Notes: generated from the sequence alone by a model not told the origin. Counted from the first letter of the stretch, positions 33,086 through 45,726 are shown. The stretch is DNA of 64,000 bases from Theropithecus gelada (GCF_003255815.1 NC_037689.1:19718769-19782768), one strand, 5' to 3'. Numbers and translations are program-made.

Positions 33086-33314
33086 GTTGATAATCACTGT
33101 CTACATCCCCTACATCAAGGAGATGTGCCCAAAATTCTCCTTATACCTTCTGTACCCAGTCAACTCTTACACAGACCTTGGGTCTCATCTCAATAATTAT
33201 TTTCTCAGGGAACAGTTTCCTCATCCACCTAGACTAGCTCACATCCTCTTGTTAGAAATGCTCATGGCACCATCATAGCTCATACATTTATTTAGGATTC
33301 TTTGCTAAAGGTGT

Positions 33315-33437
33315 GACTGTCCCACAAGAGTATAAACTCCTTGAGGTTGGAGGCTGCATCTGTTTTCCTCCTCATTGCATTTCCAGTGCCTGGCATGGAG
33401 TAGTTGCTCAGTGAGCATTTGTTGAATGAATGAGTGG
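33315..33437 (+). mobile_element. LINE-2 3' end
   Basis: Shows CACAAGAGTATAAACTCCTTGAGG, GTGCCTGGCATGGAGTAG and TGTTGAATGAATGAG, the L2 3' terminus. Confidence 0.85.
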
Positions 33438-35811
33438 GTGGGTTCTTTTGCTTTTGGCATCCCGGAAAAGTCCGGAGTGGGGCTGGAAAAGGAGTGAACC
33501 TGTGAGATGGGGCTGATGTCTTACACAACCCAGGTTTTCTACAGAATGTTTCAGTGGACAGAGCATGCTCACCTTGTGGTGTCACCCTCTGAAGGCCTTG
33601 ATGTCCTGCCATGTCTACCCTGCACTCCTCCGATCTTGCTGCTGAATTGCAGAGTGCGGCTTGCCCCTTTAGCGCTGGGTGGCATTGAAAGAAATAAATT
33701 ATTTCTCTCCTCCTCCCCAATCCTTGGAGACACAGAATATCCCAACTTTAATCACTGCCTAAAATGCAGGATTTTTATTTCCTGGATTAGAAAATGTTTC
33801 CCTCCCAGAGAGGCCTGATGCACCTTCCGGGGAGCCCTTTCCCTCTTCCTTTGATCTTAGAGTATTCCATCAGCCACTGGCTCCTGATGAATTAAACAAA
33901 AGGAGAGAAACTCAGGAATCTGCAAGAAGCAAGCCAAATGGGCCAAATCATGTGTGGAGGGTGCCCAACAGGCTGCTGGCAACAAGCCGGAAAACGACCA
34001 GCCTGCCCCTCCAGGTCTGCTCCTGGGGACCATCTCAAGCCAGAGGGCACTGGAAGGTCATGTTGTCCTGTAGTCCCCCAGACTCTTTGGAGGATGTGGC
34101 TGCAGGAGGATCGGGAACTCCTTGCTTCCTCCTCAGGGGAAGGAGGAAAGGGAAAATCAGGCCTCACCTGGTGGTAACTGCCTTTAGCTCAGGGCAGGCT
34201 AAATGAGAAAACCCAGAACAACCCCCCGTGGCACTGATATCAAGGTTGGCACCTGCCAAACCTCAAAGGGGTCGGAGAGCTCCTGGCTCCTGGTGCTGGA
34301 GGGCCAGGGTCCCTCATAGGCTCGGCCAAGCATCTGAGGATGACCTAGGGTCCGTCAGGCCACTGGATCAATGGCTGGCCTCAGGCAGGTTTGGTTTTCT
34401 GGACATTGAGCCGAGAGCAACCTTACACCCTTGTAGAGGGTGTCATTCTGGGAAGGAGTCTGCCACAGTTTGCTCATTGGCTTGGCTTTTTCTAGGACCT
34501 TCTGGGGGAACCAAGATGATGTATTCTGCATCTTTTTGTCCCGTCTGTTAGATTTAACGTCAACAATTTTTTAAAAAGCTGTAATTTTAAGCTAATGAGA
34601 CCTCGTATTAAAACCCAGCATTCCACAGCTGCTTTTTGTTCATAAGTGTGGTTCTCTGAAGGAGACATCTTGGGAGGTATTTACCTATGGCTGGGTGGCT
34701 ACTGTCACTCAAAATGTTTTGGGGACACATCTAGTGGATGTGCCTTTTGGAACCTATGCCATGTGCTTTTAGGCTTCAGTGGCACAGCAGACCTTGGTCT
34801 TTGGGCCACGCCTTTGTGGCCAGTTTGAGGGTGGCCTTAATGTGGGGTCTGGGTCTGTCTGGCTCATGCCACTGTGCCAAGCACCCAGCAGAATGCTCAG
34901 GAGATATTTGTGGGATTAAGGAATGTTGAACTCTTTTCAGGATCAGAAACGAGATGTGATGAATCACAACAGCAGGATGAGCTTGACTCTCTTGCTTGGC
35001 TTGTCAGTGGTCCTGGAAGATGTTTTCAGAAAACGACGGAGTGATATGTCACCCCTCTGGCACATCCCCAGAGTTTGTAGAGCTGATCTGCACTGCCAGA
35101 GGGAGTATCACATCCCAGAGGGAGCAGATTTTCCAGATTCCTCGATTGTGGGGACCGTCACTGTGGGACTCTGGGAACCTCGCCATGGCTTACCCTGCTC
35201 TGAATCTCTAACTCCCGGCACAGTGCATTGCACATGGCAAGTGTCCTAGTTTGCATTCTCTTAAGGGTGTGGGTGCAAGTCGTTTACTTGGGAAAAGTTC
35301 CCAGAAGCCCAGTAAGGGTGTGCAGAAGTGAGACAAGGAAGGGAGGGAAGCCAATAAACAGTGTGCTAGGGAGCAGGTGGGCAAATGAGGGTCCCTCCTG
35401 CTGGGAGCCTTCTGGAAGACTTCGAGGAACATTATCCAGAATTGCCTTCCACTGAAGGGTCATGAAGGTGGGGTGCATATCTACAAACTACTACCCTCCC
35501 CTCCTCTCTTGGTTGATGGTGGTCCCTTGGGTGTTACCTTCGTCACTTCTAGCCCGCCTGCAGTGTGGGCTGAGCACATTTCTGCTGCCAGAGGAAGCCT
35601 GAAGGCAGAGAGATGAATGTCTGAGGTAGGAAGTCATTGGGGCATGCAGAACTATCCACCAAGCTGCAGGTGACCTTTGGAGTGGCAGGAGGGGATAAGA
35701 ACAGGGCAGTGTGTTCTACAATAAGTGATCAAATGTTTGTTGAGTGAATGTGTCTGAAATACAGATTCTTATAACACGGGCATAATGATTTTGGCAACTA
35801 TCACTGTCAAT
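33438..35811. other. Single-copy DNA, no gene seen
   Basis: No exon with a known domain and no RNA gene. A weak L2 3' end lies at about 34860-34925 (GTGCCAAGCACCCAGCAGAATGCTCAGGAG). Frames near 33892-34206 overlap on both strands (GC-rich sequence). Confidence 0.4.
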
Positions 35812-35911
35812 TTCAATTTCTCTCTCTCTCTTCCTCTCTCTCTCTCTCCCCCCATCTCTCTTTTTCACACACATACACACACAAACACACACACACACGT
35901 ATATATAGATG
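35812..35911 (+). repeat. Compound (TC)n-(CA)n-(TA)n microsatellite
   Basis: A TC-rich tract to about 35863, then CA runs with interruptions, then GTATATATAGA. Confidence 0.95.
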
Positions 35912-36054
35912 CCAATCTTACAATATTGAGCATTAAACACATATTAAATGATTCATAATGAGTTCTGCTTGGCTCATAATATTCATTCCCATGCTCCTGG
36001 CAACCCCCTAGCAATGGTGCCTTACAGCCTTACATGTATGCACGTTGAAAAAAA

Positions 36055-36270
36055 TGTGGAGTTTGAAGTAAGACAGGACTGAGTTTGAATCTTACTTCCA
36101 CTTCTTTGTGACCTCGGGCAAATTATTTAGTCTCTCTGAATCTCCTCCTCTGGGAAATGAAGCAATAATGTCATCTCCCAAAGCTATCGTGAGGCTCAAA
36201 AGAGGTAATGTCAGTAAAAGCACTCAGCTATGTGTAAAGCACTGTAGAATGTGAGTTATGCTTTTCCTTA
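36055..36270 (+). mobile_element. MIR SINE
   Basis: Shows GTTTGAATCTTACTTCCACTTC, GACCTCGGGCAAATTATTTAG and TATCGTGAGGCTCAAAAGAGG, followed by CATAAGTAAAGCAC-like 3' sequence. Confidence 0.75.
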
Positions 36271-36289
36271 ATATTCTTACTGCATTCAG

Positions 36290-37250
36290 ATCATTCCCTT
36301 ATTTAGCAAATATTTATCAGATGAGTACATGAGCCGGGCACGGTTCTAAGTGTCACAGATACAAGGGTGGACAAAATAGTTAGAAACCACTCGTCTTCAT
36401 GGTGCTTAATTTCTAGTGGAGGAGAGACTACAGCCAATGAACAAAATAAATAAGCCCATTTTATAGTATGTTAGGAGGTGATAAATACTATGGAAAAAAT
36501 AAAGCCGAGAAGGAAAACGAATAATGTACAGAGAGTATGTGGGGTGATGTATTTAGATGGGGGACAGTTCAATGAGGCCTTCCTAAGAAAGTGACATCTG
36601 AACTGACCTGATGGAGTTGAGGTTTGAGCCCCACTGGCGTCTGGGAGAAGGATATTCCAGGCAGAGGTAATGGCAGGTGCGAAAGCCTTCAGGTAGGAGT
36701 GTGTGTGCCTTGTTTGAGGAAAGATAAAGAGGTCAGTCCTCTGTCTCTTGGGAACACTGTGACAAATTTCCCCAAACTGGGTGGCTGACAACAGGCATGG
36801 ATTCTGTTACCGTTCTGGAGGCCAGCAGTCTGAAATCAAGGTGTCGGTGGGGTCACATCCCCTCTGGAGGCTCTTGGGGAGGATTCTTCATGCCTCTTTC
36901 AGCTTCTGGAGGACCCCGGGTGTTCCTTGGCTGTGGCTGCATCACTCCAATCTCTGTCTGTCTTCACAGGGCCTTCTGCTCTCTCCACGTTTCTTTCCTC
37001 TGTGTGTCTCTTAGTGACATCTGTCACTGGATTTAGGGCCCCACTTGGATAATCCAGGATGATCCCATCTTGAGATCTTTAACTTAAATATATCTGCAAA
37101 GACCCTTTTTCCAAATAAGCTTACATTCACAGGTCCTAGAGGGTTAAGATGTGGACATATTTTTGGGGAACTACCATTTAACCTATGACACCAGTGTAGC
37201 TGGAGAGGAGTGAGCCAGACAGAGGCCAAAAGGAACAAGGTTGGAGAGTG
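36290..37250 (-). mobile_element. LINE-2, inverse, split by an MLT1-like LTR
   Basis: Left part 36290-36737 has ATTTATCAGATGAGTACATGAGCCGGGCACGG and TATTCCAGGCAGAGGTAATGGCAGGTGCGAAAGCC, the reverse of the L2 coding and 3' landmarks. The right part resumes near 37193 with CAGTGTAGCTGGAGAGGAGTGAGCCAG. Confidence 0.75.
36738..37190 (-). mobile_element. MLT1-like solo LTR inside L2
   Basis: Shows CCCCAAACTGGGTGGCTGACAAC, CTGGAGGCCAGCAGTCTGAAATCAAGGTGTCGG, GTCACTGGATTTAGGGCCCCAC and CATCTTGAGATCTTTAACTTAAAT, in inverse LTR order. It interrupts the L2, so it is younger. Confidence 0.82.
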
Positions 37251-38269
37251 TGACAGTATCTGGAGATATTCTTGTGCAGAAGGCAGGCTTCTGGCCCTGA
37301 CCAGATGGCAAAAATGACCCCTGCAGCAACCTATTCCCCAGCTGCCTGGTTCTCACCACCCTAGTAGCTTTCTGGAATTCTGCCTTTTCCTTGCTGCCTT
37401 CCTGGATTGATTGGAGGTAAGCTGATGGAGAACAAGGGCTTCTCTGGCTATAGACACAGAACCCTCATCTCTGTGAATACAGGGTCTGATGAGACTTACT
37501 GGTCTGTTCACATGGAAAGTTCAAAGTGTCTGACCCAGCTTCTGTGACTCCTGCTGCCAATCTATGGGGCAGAAGATGCTGCCAGGCATGGGTTTAAATC
37601 TGTATCACCCCCAGCCCAGCCCTGGGCACAAGGTACTTGGTAAAAGCCTTACTAACAAATGGCAATGACTCCATTCATTGTGTTCACTATTTACCGGGTG
37701 TTTCCCATCTACAAATCTGTGCTAAGTGAAAATACAAAGAGAAAGAAGGTAGAATTCTTAGCCACAAGGCTCTTAGAGTATCATGGGGGAGAGGAACACA
37801 TATGTAAATAACTCTATCACTAGTACATGGAGCGGGCACTATTTACTCCCTGCCCTGTTTCCCTCTAGGCCACCAGAGTTCCTGGGCAATTGGAGTGGAC
37901 AGTTTTTAGCACATTAACTGCTTCCCATTTCAAGGGCCACATCTCTAGTTCCATTGCCCACAAGCTTTGTGGGGTAGTAGGGGAGCTTTCTTGAGTTGAT
38001 GCAGGAGTAACAAGGAAGTGCAGGGAGCTAATGTCCAAGGAATACCCTTGGCTAAGCTGGGATGGAGTTACCCTCCTTGCCCTGCTGGGGTTCCTGAGAT
38101 CACCTTGCAAATATACAACTAGAACCCAGATCCTTGTCTTAGCCTTTGCTTTGGGGGGAAACCAAAACTGTGACTGAAGGCAAAATGTGACAGTATACCT
38201 TCAGACAATCTGCTAAGGAATAAGGAAAGAGAAGGCAGGAAGTCTATGGGAAGATTTTGGAAAATCTCC
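37251..38269. other. No gene seen
   Basis: Single-copy or too eroded to name. A faint L2-like stretch occurs at 37680-37800. Confidence 0.35.
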
Positions 38270-38600
38270 TGAAATAGATGTCATTGTCTCTGGGTTTTGA
38301 AAGATGTGTAGGAGTTTGACTGGCAGTGAAAACGGGAAGGACAATCCAGGAAGAGCAGATAGCGTGAGCAAAGAAAGAGGTGAGGGAATGCAGGATGGAC
38401 CTAGGGAATGGCGAGTGAAAACTGTGGGGCAGGGTGCTTGGATCATCCGTAGAAGATAAGGCTGTAAAAGGAGGTCAAATACACACTGTGATGGACTTTG
38501 CATGCCAATGTGAGAAGTTTTCACTTTATTCTACAAATTTATTCACTTTGTTCTTTAGGTGTCCAGATCAGAGAAATGCAATGGAGTCCTCAGGCAGGGA
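38270..38600 (-). mobile_element. Probable LINE-2 fragment, inverse
   Basis: Shows AGGAGTTTGACTGGCAGTG, CAATCCAGGAAGAGCAGATAGCGTGAGCAAAG and GGACTTTGCATGCCAATGTGAGAAGTTTTCACTTTATTC, which parallels the reverse of L2 ORF sequence. Confidence 0.5.
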
Positions 38601-40079
38601 CAGGATGGGATCTGCTCTCCTGGAATCAACTGGGGTTGCTGGAAAGAGGGACAGAGAACATCCTGTTTTTTCCTCCCATGGGACACAGTGATTCTGTTAG
38701 TACTATTTCTTTTTTTGAGTCTTTTCAACCATTTTATCTCCTTGGCAGCCTGGCTCCTGGCAACAGGGTGGGGTCCTGAGTGAAAATGTGAAGAAAGCTA
38801 GGTTTGTCTTTGGGACATCTTTCTTTTCTCTATTCCCTCCTTGAACCTCTCTGCCTATCCTTTATCTTTTCTCCTTCCCCTCAGCCCAATGCCCTCATGT
38901 GCTCTTTCTCCCTCTTCCCTCATACAGTCGTCTTTTAAATATATTCATTTTTACTAAAGTGTAAATGACTGATAGGAAACCAATATATTAACACACTTCA
39001 GGGAAAGGCATAATTACCACCTAAAAGGGGACAAAACCCTTGTTTGGTTTGAGCCATGAGAATGACTCTAATTGTAGAATTTTAAGTATGGAATGAGCTG
39101 AATAGTTTTCTGGTCTTTCCTACCTCCATGAAACTGCACACATGTCTCTTTTTGAGAACTTCAAACTTTGATTCTGCTCTTCAGTTACTTGGGTTTCTCG
39201 ACATGTCTTGACGACTGCTTTCCCCTTTCTCTTGTGTGAGCTTGTTACTGAGGTGTTTTCCCCTGTTCCAGAGGCCAAGTGTGGTATCGCAAGGCAGCCG
39301 GGATCAGAACGGCCTCCTTTGCTCTTCCCCAGGGTGTATAGCACAGTCCTTCTTTCCTGCTGAGGACTGACTGGCTGAGGCACTTACCTTGGCTTTGGCA
39401 GGACTATCTTTTTAGTAAAAAAGGGGAACTCTTTTTTTTTAAAAAAAGGTGAAAACTGCCTTGAGTCTGAAATTACCCGCAAAGTCACCTTTTTCAGTGC
39501 TCACAGACATACAAGCACTCTGCCTCCGCTCTCAGCAAACCATATGCTGCTGCCGCTGCTGGCTGCGTCCTGGGGGATGGCTTTTTTCCCCTTCAGCAAG
39601 CCTCCAAAAATGTCATAGAAATTTATATGCTTATTCACAGAGCCGATAAAGCAGAAAACCGGCGTTTCAGCTATTTTTGTTTTGCTTTGCAGATGGAGAG
39701 TAAGAAGCATAAATCTCTCCCTCGTTGGACTTCGTGGCCCCCACTCTCTGTTTTGCATCAGACACTGATGAGTCCATAGGGGTGACACTATGTGGTTTGG
39801 GACCCACCCCTCCCATGCTGCCACCCACATAGAGGAGCTGACTGAAAGAAAAAGATAAAAAACTCAGCAATGTTTAATATTCCTCAGGGCCCAGGACACC
39901 AAGGGCCCCATCACCCTGGGTGGCCAATGGGGGTTATCCTGGAGGAGAAAAGAACCCCATGGTGGCACAATGTTGTTCTTGTGACAGCTGCATCTCTGCA
40001 TGTGAGTGGAGAACATGCGTCATCCGTTCTAGCCTACCTACGGCTCCTCGGCAGCAGGGCTCCAAAATCAGTGGTGTTT
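38601..40079. other. Single-copy DNA, no gene seen
   Basis: No repeat recognised. Frames near 39501-39870 overlap on both strands and show no domain. Confidence 0.4.
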
Positions 40080-40525
40080 CAATTACTATTGCTACGTGAC
40101 AACTTATTTCCAAACTTCAAGGCTTTGCTTTGCTGACAATGTTGTGCACCAGGAATTTGAGAAGGGCTCTGCTGAGCAGTTCTTAGGGGTGCAGTCAGAT
40201 GCCAGGTGTGGCTGCAGTTATCCGAAGGCTTGACTAGGCTGGATGTCCAAGATGGTGCATGCACGCACGGGGCAGTTGGAGTTCAGCTGATACTGTTGAC
40301 AGGTGAACTTACAGGTGGACCCTCCAGCATGGTGGTCTCAGGGTGGCTGGACTTACTGTATGACAACTGGCATTGCTTGGGGTGAGTGTTCTGAGAGCCA
40401 GGTGGAAGCCACATAACCTATCCTCAGATGTCGTGCAGTGTCACTTCTGCTACATTCTATGGGTTAGCATAGAGTCACTAAGGTCAGCCCAGGTTCAAAA
40501 AGAAGGGGATATAGACCCCATCTCA
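40080..40525 (+). mobile_element. Old dispersed repeat (same family as 21340-21611)
   Basis: Shows ATTACTATTGCTACGTGACAACTTATTTCC...GGCTGCAGTTATCCGAAGGCTTGACTAGGCTGGATGTCC...GTGTCACTTCTGCTACATTCTATGGG. Recognisable as a common old repeat. Name not resolved. Confidence 0.5.
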
Positions 40526-40909
40526 ACCCAAGGCATCATAGGAGGGCTCTGAACAGAGAGGGAATATGTCTGACTTACGTTTAAGGAGCCCTCTGCCTGT
40601 TGGCCTTGGAAACAGCTCTGGGCTCCACTGGAACTTTTCAGTGAGTAAATAGGGAGCAGGCTACAGGGAGAATCTTTTCCATCTTCACTAACTGCTGACC
40701 TTCCTTTGGTGAGAACAGACACTTTCCCTTCTTCATTGAGGCTCACATAGATAATTTCTGACAGGGTGGACTTCCAGGGCAGTAAATCCCTACTGGGCCA
40801 GGCATCCAGAAAATGACTTTAGGGCACATCATCCCCATTTGAGGAACAGCAGGGGAAAGGGCAAAAGTGGGTAAACCTACTCCCCTTCCCATTCCTGGAA
40901 CAAGCACTC
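40526..40909. other. No gene seen
   Basis: Single-copy spacer between the old repeat and the L2. Confidence 0.35.
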
Positions 40910-42045
40910 TTGCCTGTTGGTTCTACCCTGGAAGCATTCATAGTCTGACTGCTTCTTCCACCTTCTCCTGTGCCTCCTGGTCTGAGCCACCCTCACCTCT
41001 CACCTGGATTATGACTGGCCTCCCTGCAGCTCTCCCTCATATCTATAGTTCGTTTCCCACACAGCAGACAGAGGGTTCCTTGAACTGAAGTCAGGCATGC
41101 CCCTCCTTTGCTCAGAGCCCTCCTGTGATACCCCAGTTCTTTCAGAACCCTTGCAATGCCCACTAAGGCCCTCTGGGGTCTGGCTTGCCACAGCCATCCT
41201 AGCTTCAACTCCTACTTCTCTCTCCCTCACCCCCTCTGCTCCAGCCACACTAGCTTTCTTATGTGTCTCTAATACACCAGCTGCATCCCTGCCTCAGGAT
41301 CTTTGCACTTGCTGTTGCCTCTGCCTGGAATGCCGTTACCTCGTATATCTGCATGGCTTGTTCTTGCAGCTCCCTCAGATCTCTGCTGTAATGCTACCTC
41401 ATCAGAAGAGCCTCTTCCTACCCCCTGACTTAAAACCACAGCCCTGTCCCACCTCACTCCCAGTGTCCCATGCCCTGCTTTAATTTTCTCCACAGAACTT
41501 CTTGCCCCTGTGGCATATACTTATTAGTGTTTTCTACTGTCTCTCTCCTTGTCTTAGTTCATTTTCTGCTGCTGTAAAAGAATACCACAGACTAGGTAAT
41601 TTATTTTACAAAGAAGTTTATGTGGCTCATGGTTCTGGGGGTTGAGAAGTCCAAGAGCATGGTGCTAACATCTGGCAAGGGTCATCCTATGGCAGAGGGA
41701 AGAAGGTGGAAGGGGAAGAGAGTGTGAGAGAAAGAGAGGAAATGGGGGCTGAAATCCTTTTATCAGGAGCCCATTCCTGAGGTAATGGCATTAATCCACT
41801 CATGAGGGTGTAGTCCTCATCATCCAATCACCTCTTAAATGCCCCACCTCTGAATACTGTTACAATGGCAATTAAATTTTTAACACATGAAATTTTGGAG
41901 GACACACTCAAACCATGGCACTCCTTCACTGGAAGGTAGGTACTAGGAGAGCAGGGACTGGGCCTACTTTTTCCACGACTGCAGCCCCAGTGTCTACAAC
42001 AGGGCCTTGCACCTAGTAGATGCTCAATAAATATTGAATGAACAG
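40910..42045 (+). mobile_element. LINE-2, 3' part of ORF2 and 3'UTR, split by an LTR
   Basis: 40910-41549 has CTGGATTATGACTGGCCTCCCTGCAGCTC, GCTCCAGCCACACTAGC, TGCCTCAGGATCTTTGCACTTGCTGTTGCCTCTGCCTGGAATGCC. 41921-42045 has GAGAGCAGGGACTGGGCC and TAGTAGATGCTCAATAAATATTGAATGAA. Together this is a continuous L2 3' end of about 760 bp. The 5' part is missing. Confidence 0.9.
41550..41920 (-). mobile_element. MaLR (MST/MLT1A-type) solo LTR inside L2
   Basis: Starts TGTCTTAGTTCATTTTCTGC and ends AAACCATGGCA. A perfect 5-bp target-site duplication, ctcct, sits at 41545-41549 and 41921-41925. It splits the L2 precisely. Confidence 0.92.
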
Positions 42046-42105
42046 AAAGACCGTGGTCCTAACTTTTGAGGCAACAGATATCATAGCCCCTTAATTTGTT
42101 TAGAC

Positions 42106-42325
42106 CATGGTCAGCAAACTTTTTCTGTGAAGGGCCAGTTAGCAAATATTTTAGGCTTTGAAAACCAGTGTCTGTTACAACTATTCAATTCTGCTGCTGT
42201 AGCACAAAAACAGCCATAGTCAATATGTAAACAAATGGAAGTGACTGCGTTTCAGCAAAACTTTATTCTCAAAAACAGATGATAGACCAGATTTGGCCCA
42301 GGAGTCTACAGTTTTCCAACCCCTG
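42106..42325 (+). mobile_element. Non-autonomous hAT-type MER element
   Basis: About 220 bp beginning CATGGTCAGCAAACTTTTTCTG and ending GTTTTCCAACCCCTG, so the termini are imperfect inverted repeats. The interior has TATTTTAGGCTTTGAAAACC and AAAACTTTATTCTCAAAAACAG. An 8-bp flank pair, gtttagac and gtttagct (6 of 8 identical), fits the hAT 8-bp TSD. MER family number not certain. Confidence 0.75.
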
Positions 42326-42379
42326 GTTTAGCTACAAAAATGTCCTCTAAAATCCAAATTATGGTTTTTGCTTCCCGGT

Positions 42380-42500
42380 TCAAGCATTTGAAGCACAGAG
42401 AAGTTGGGTGGCTGACCTGAGGTCACACAGCATGCTGGAGACAAAGGTGGGTAAGGAATTCGGGTTTCCTGATTTCTACTCAGGGCTCAGTTTCCCCCAT
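42380..42500 (-). mobile_element. MIR SINE, inverse orientation
   Basis: Shows GAAGCACAGAGAAGTTGGGTGGCTGACCTGAGGTCACACAGCATGC, a reverse MIR core. Confidence 0.75.
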
Positions 42501-43299
42501 GTTGCCTCCCTGTGGGCCACTTGGAGAAGGCCAAAAGGAACCCTGGCTTAGGGCTCAGCTGAGAGGCTTCTATTAGCATTACAGAAAGCTCATATTAAGT
42601 TCTAATTGCATTAGGTGCTAATTGTTAGGTGTTGATGTCACTGGCTGTAAATTGCTATTAAGAGATGAGAGAGAAAGTAGAGGCTAAACAATTGAGACAG
42701 AGTCCAGGAGCCAAGAAAACAGGGATTGTTGCAGGTTGGGTCTAGGAAGTCTGGAAGACAGATTCTGAGATGGAGTTTAAAGTGCAGCACAGTAAAATGA
42801 AGCTGCTTTGGGTTGAGCCTGGGGGAAGGCAAAAGAAAGCAGGAATGGGCAGAAGGCAAAGTTGAGCTGCCAGGCAGCCCAAATGACAGCAGTGGCTGAC
42901 CTGATGGGGAGCTCTGGAACTAGGGGCAGGTCCCTCAGACTGGCCTTGAGTTGGGCTGAAATGGCCAGGCCTCTTCCCCACCCCATGCATCAGTTGGTAA
43001 TTGATGGGGTTACATTGAGAGGAAGCATGACTTTAGATGTGATGCCCCCAAGGGGCTGACAGCTAAGGGCTATTTGCTGACACCACCCTCAACAGCTGGG
43101 GTGCTAAGTCCTCTATTCCCAAAAAGAGCTCTGGTCAGTTTACCCTGGCATCTACTACAGGGAATAAGAAAGAGAAAAAGCAGAAGAGCTCACGGGAAAT
43201 TGGAGGGGGAAAGAAAAATTACCCACACAAGCCAAAGCCAGAGCCAAAGTCATCCACAGCCCAAGAGTTTGGAATGGAATTGCTCTGCCTCAACTTCTT
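42501..43299. other. No gene seen
   Basis: Single-copy DNA. TAATTG-rich words at 42575-42660 (ATTAGCATTAC, CTAATTGCATTAGGTGCTAATTG) are homeodomain-like but unsupported. Confidence 0.35.
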
Positions 43300-43790
43300 T
43301 GCCTGTTAGGATTCAGTTTGGCAGTGAGTGACAGAAAATCCGAAATAACAGCGGCTTAGACACAATAGGAATATATTTCTCTGTAAACGAAGCTGCAGTC
43401 ACACAGCCCAAGGCTGTTCAGGCAATTTCACAAAGTGTCAGGGACCTAGGCTTCTTCCATGTTGTTTTTCCACCATCTTCAGAACATAAATTTATCTCAT
43501 GGTCCAGAATGGTTCCTCAAGCTCCAGCCATTACTTCTGCAGTTCACTAACCAGCAGGAAGGAGTCAGAGATGAAAAAGGGCTTGGCTCTTCTCTTTAAG
43601 GACACTTCCTGGAAGTCGCTTAATCATGTTAGCCAGAAAACTTAGTCATATGGCTACGTCTAGCTGCTTAGGAGTCTAGGAAATGTCATTTTATTCTGGA
43701 TGTCCTTTAGTTTGACCAAAAATCAGAAAAAGGAGAGAACAGATATTGGAGAAGCAGTTTCTGTTTCAATCTGACAAACTCTTCATCTTT
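43300..43790 (+). mobile_element. Old dispersed repeat (same family as 20638-21285)
   Basis: Shows AATAACAGCGGCTTAGACACAATAGG, GTGTCAGGGACCTAGGCTTCTTCCATG, CCAGCAGGAAGGAG, CTTAGTCATATGGCTACGTCTAGCTGC and GTCTAGGAAATGTC. Block order matches the repeat that hosts the minisatellite. Name not resolved. Confidence 0.5.
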
Positions 43791-43834
43791 AAAGTCAGAC
43801 TCTCAGGGAAAGCTGCAAGTCCCCCTTGCCATAT

Positions 43835-43990
43835 AGTGCTTCTATAATTCCTTAGCATTTTCATTGGAATTTGTCCACTGGATTGTGAACTGAGAGTAGG
43901 AACTCGTGCTATTCAATTCATCTTCTACCCATGGCACCCAGCACAGAGCCAACTGGTGCATACTAGGTGCTCAATAAATGCTTGCTGAGC
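43835..43990 (+). mobile_element. LINE-2 3' end
   Basis: Shows GGATTGTGAACTGAGAGTAGGAACTCG, CATGGCACCCAGCACAGAGCC and TAGGTGCTCAATAAATGCTTGCTGAG. Confidence 0.7.
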
Positions 43991-45726
43991 AAACTCCTAA
44001 AGAAACCTAATATAACCCTTAGGAATGTGTTGCATTTCATACTTCTATTCATTCCAGAAAACCTTTACTTTTAAAAGCATTAACTAATAACTTTCGTCGA
44101 AGTTGATACACCACTAAGGAGTCCCAAGGAGCCCTTGCATTCTGAAAAAAAGTAATGACAGATGATTGGTGGTTATGGATGGCTGAACATTTTCTCATTT
44201 TTATCAAAGCTCAGTTAAATGTAGAATGTGGTTAGAGTGTATAAATATGAGTTATTATGCTCTGTGCTGTTGATGGTTAACAGAACCACAAATTTAACCT
44301 GGAGCCGTTCACTCACTTGCATCGAAGAGGCACTGGTGAAAGCCTTGAATGATGACATCAGCACCTGTGTGAGGCAAAAGACTGAGCCAGTTTACTCACA
44401 AACAGCCCCCAACAGAATCCTTCTGGCACACGCCTGTCTGTCAATAAGGGCTGGAGTCACTCTGCTGCCTCTCAAGGGAGATGAGGGGGCAGGATGCGAG
44501 CTCATAGGGTGTGGGCAGTGGGAGGAGGTTGTTCTTCAGAGACTACATTCTTCATGCAGCAGACGGTGTTGATCCTCTTTATCTGGCCGATGCACCCGTC
44601 TGTCTGCCAGACTGGGTGTTGGCTAGCATCAGCTTGCAGCTTGCATCCTACTCGGGGGAATTGCCTTTGGTCAACAGGATTCACTTTACTCAGAGATATC
44701 TGGGAGATTGCACACCCCACCCAGGAGGAGGTGGGGAGATGTAGCCAATGGCCTCTGCCACGGACACAAATGCCTGGACCCTTTACTTCAAGGAGAAGTG
44801 GTGATGATCTGCGGTAATTGGCTTGTTCCAGTTTTCTTGGGACTGTCAGTTTTAGGAAAACGCTTTGTCCTGGGCAAACTGGAACAGGAGGTCAGCTGGT
44901 CACCCTCAACTTCAGTAGCACCATGTCTCCATCTGGCTGTTTGTCCTGCCCTCTTCTGCTTCCCTCACTCCTCTTCAGGTTCCTCATGTGAGCCCTTCCT
45001 CCAGAAATCACTGGTACAGGCATCTCTGTCTCAGTTCAGCCCTACTTCTAGGGAACCAGACCTGAGACACTTGGGGAGAGACTTTTCTGGTTTTTCTTCG
45101 TCTCCGAATGTGATCCAGCTCTTACAAGAGTGCTTGTCAACAGGGTTCACAGGTAAATCCAGCTTTCTGGTTCTCAGTGACTCAGTGCAGGCTTGAGTCA
45201 GCACGCCTTGGCTCTTTGTAGGGGCTCCGTGCAGTCGACCTAATGTTCCAGTGTGGAGGTCCCCCTTTAAGTTCTCCATCTTTGGCAGCCCTGTGCTATT
45301 GGCTCATCTCTCCCACTCCTGCCCTTTGGTCTAACACCAAGGCCATTTCTCTCAGGCTGCTGCTGGTCTCTAGAGGACCAGGCTCTTTTCTCCAGGAGAG
45401 GTGGCACAGCATGGAGGAAATAGCATGGATTAAATAGGCAGGCTTCTGGTCCTGGCTTGGGGAAAATCCCTGAACCTCTCTGTGCCAACTTACACAATCC
45501 TAGAAAAATGGCACATTGGGAGTGCCATTGGGAGTGGGAGGACTTGAAGTGAGAGGCAATAAAGGGGTTGGGCCTGGCCTGGTACTCAATAAAGTCACTT
45601 CTTCTGGACCTCTGGTCTCAGTTTCCTCACTGTGACAAAAGATGGCTGGGATCGATGTTCCCTGAGGCTATGTCACCTTTGGCACATCTATAGTTCTGGT
45701 CCATGTGGGCTTCAAGAGGAAACCAT
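43991..45726. other. Single-copy DNA, no gene seen
   Basis: A 162-codon frame on the + strand (44708-45196) and several antisense frames have no known domain. A weak MIR-like word lies at 45540-45640. Confidence 0.4.

Noticed and set aside
35812..35911. Possible promoter with TATA-like TATATATAGA
   Set aside because: The TATA word is the end of a compound microsatellite.
44708..45196. 162-codon frame on the + strand
   Set aside because: No known domain, overlapped by unrelated antisense frames, no splice or promoter context.
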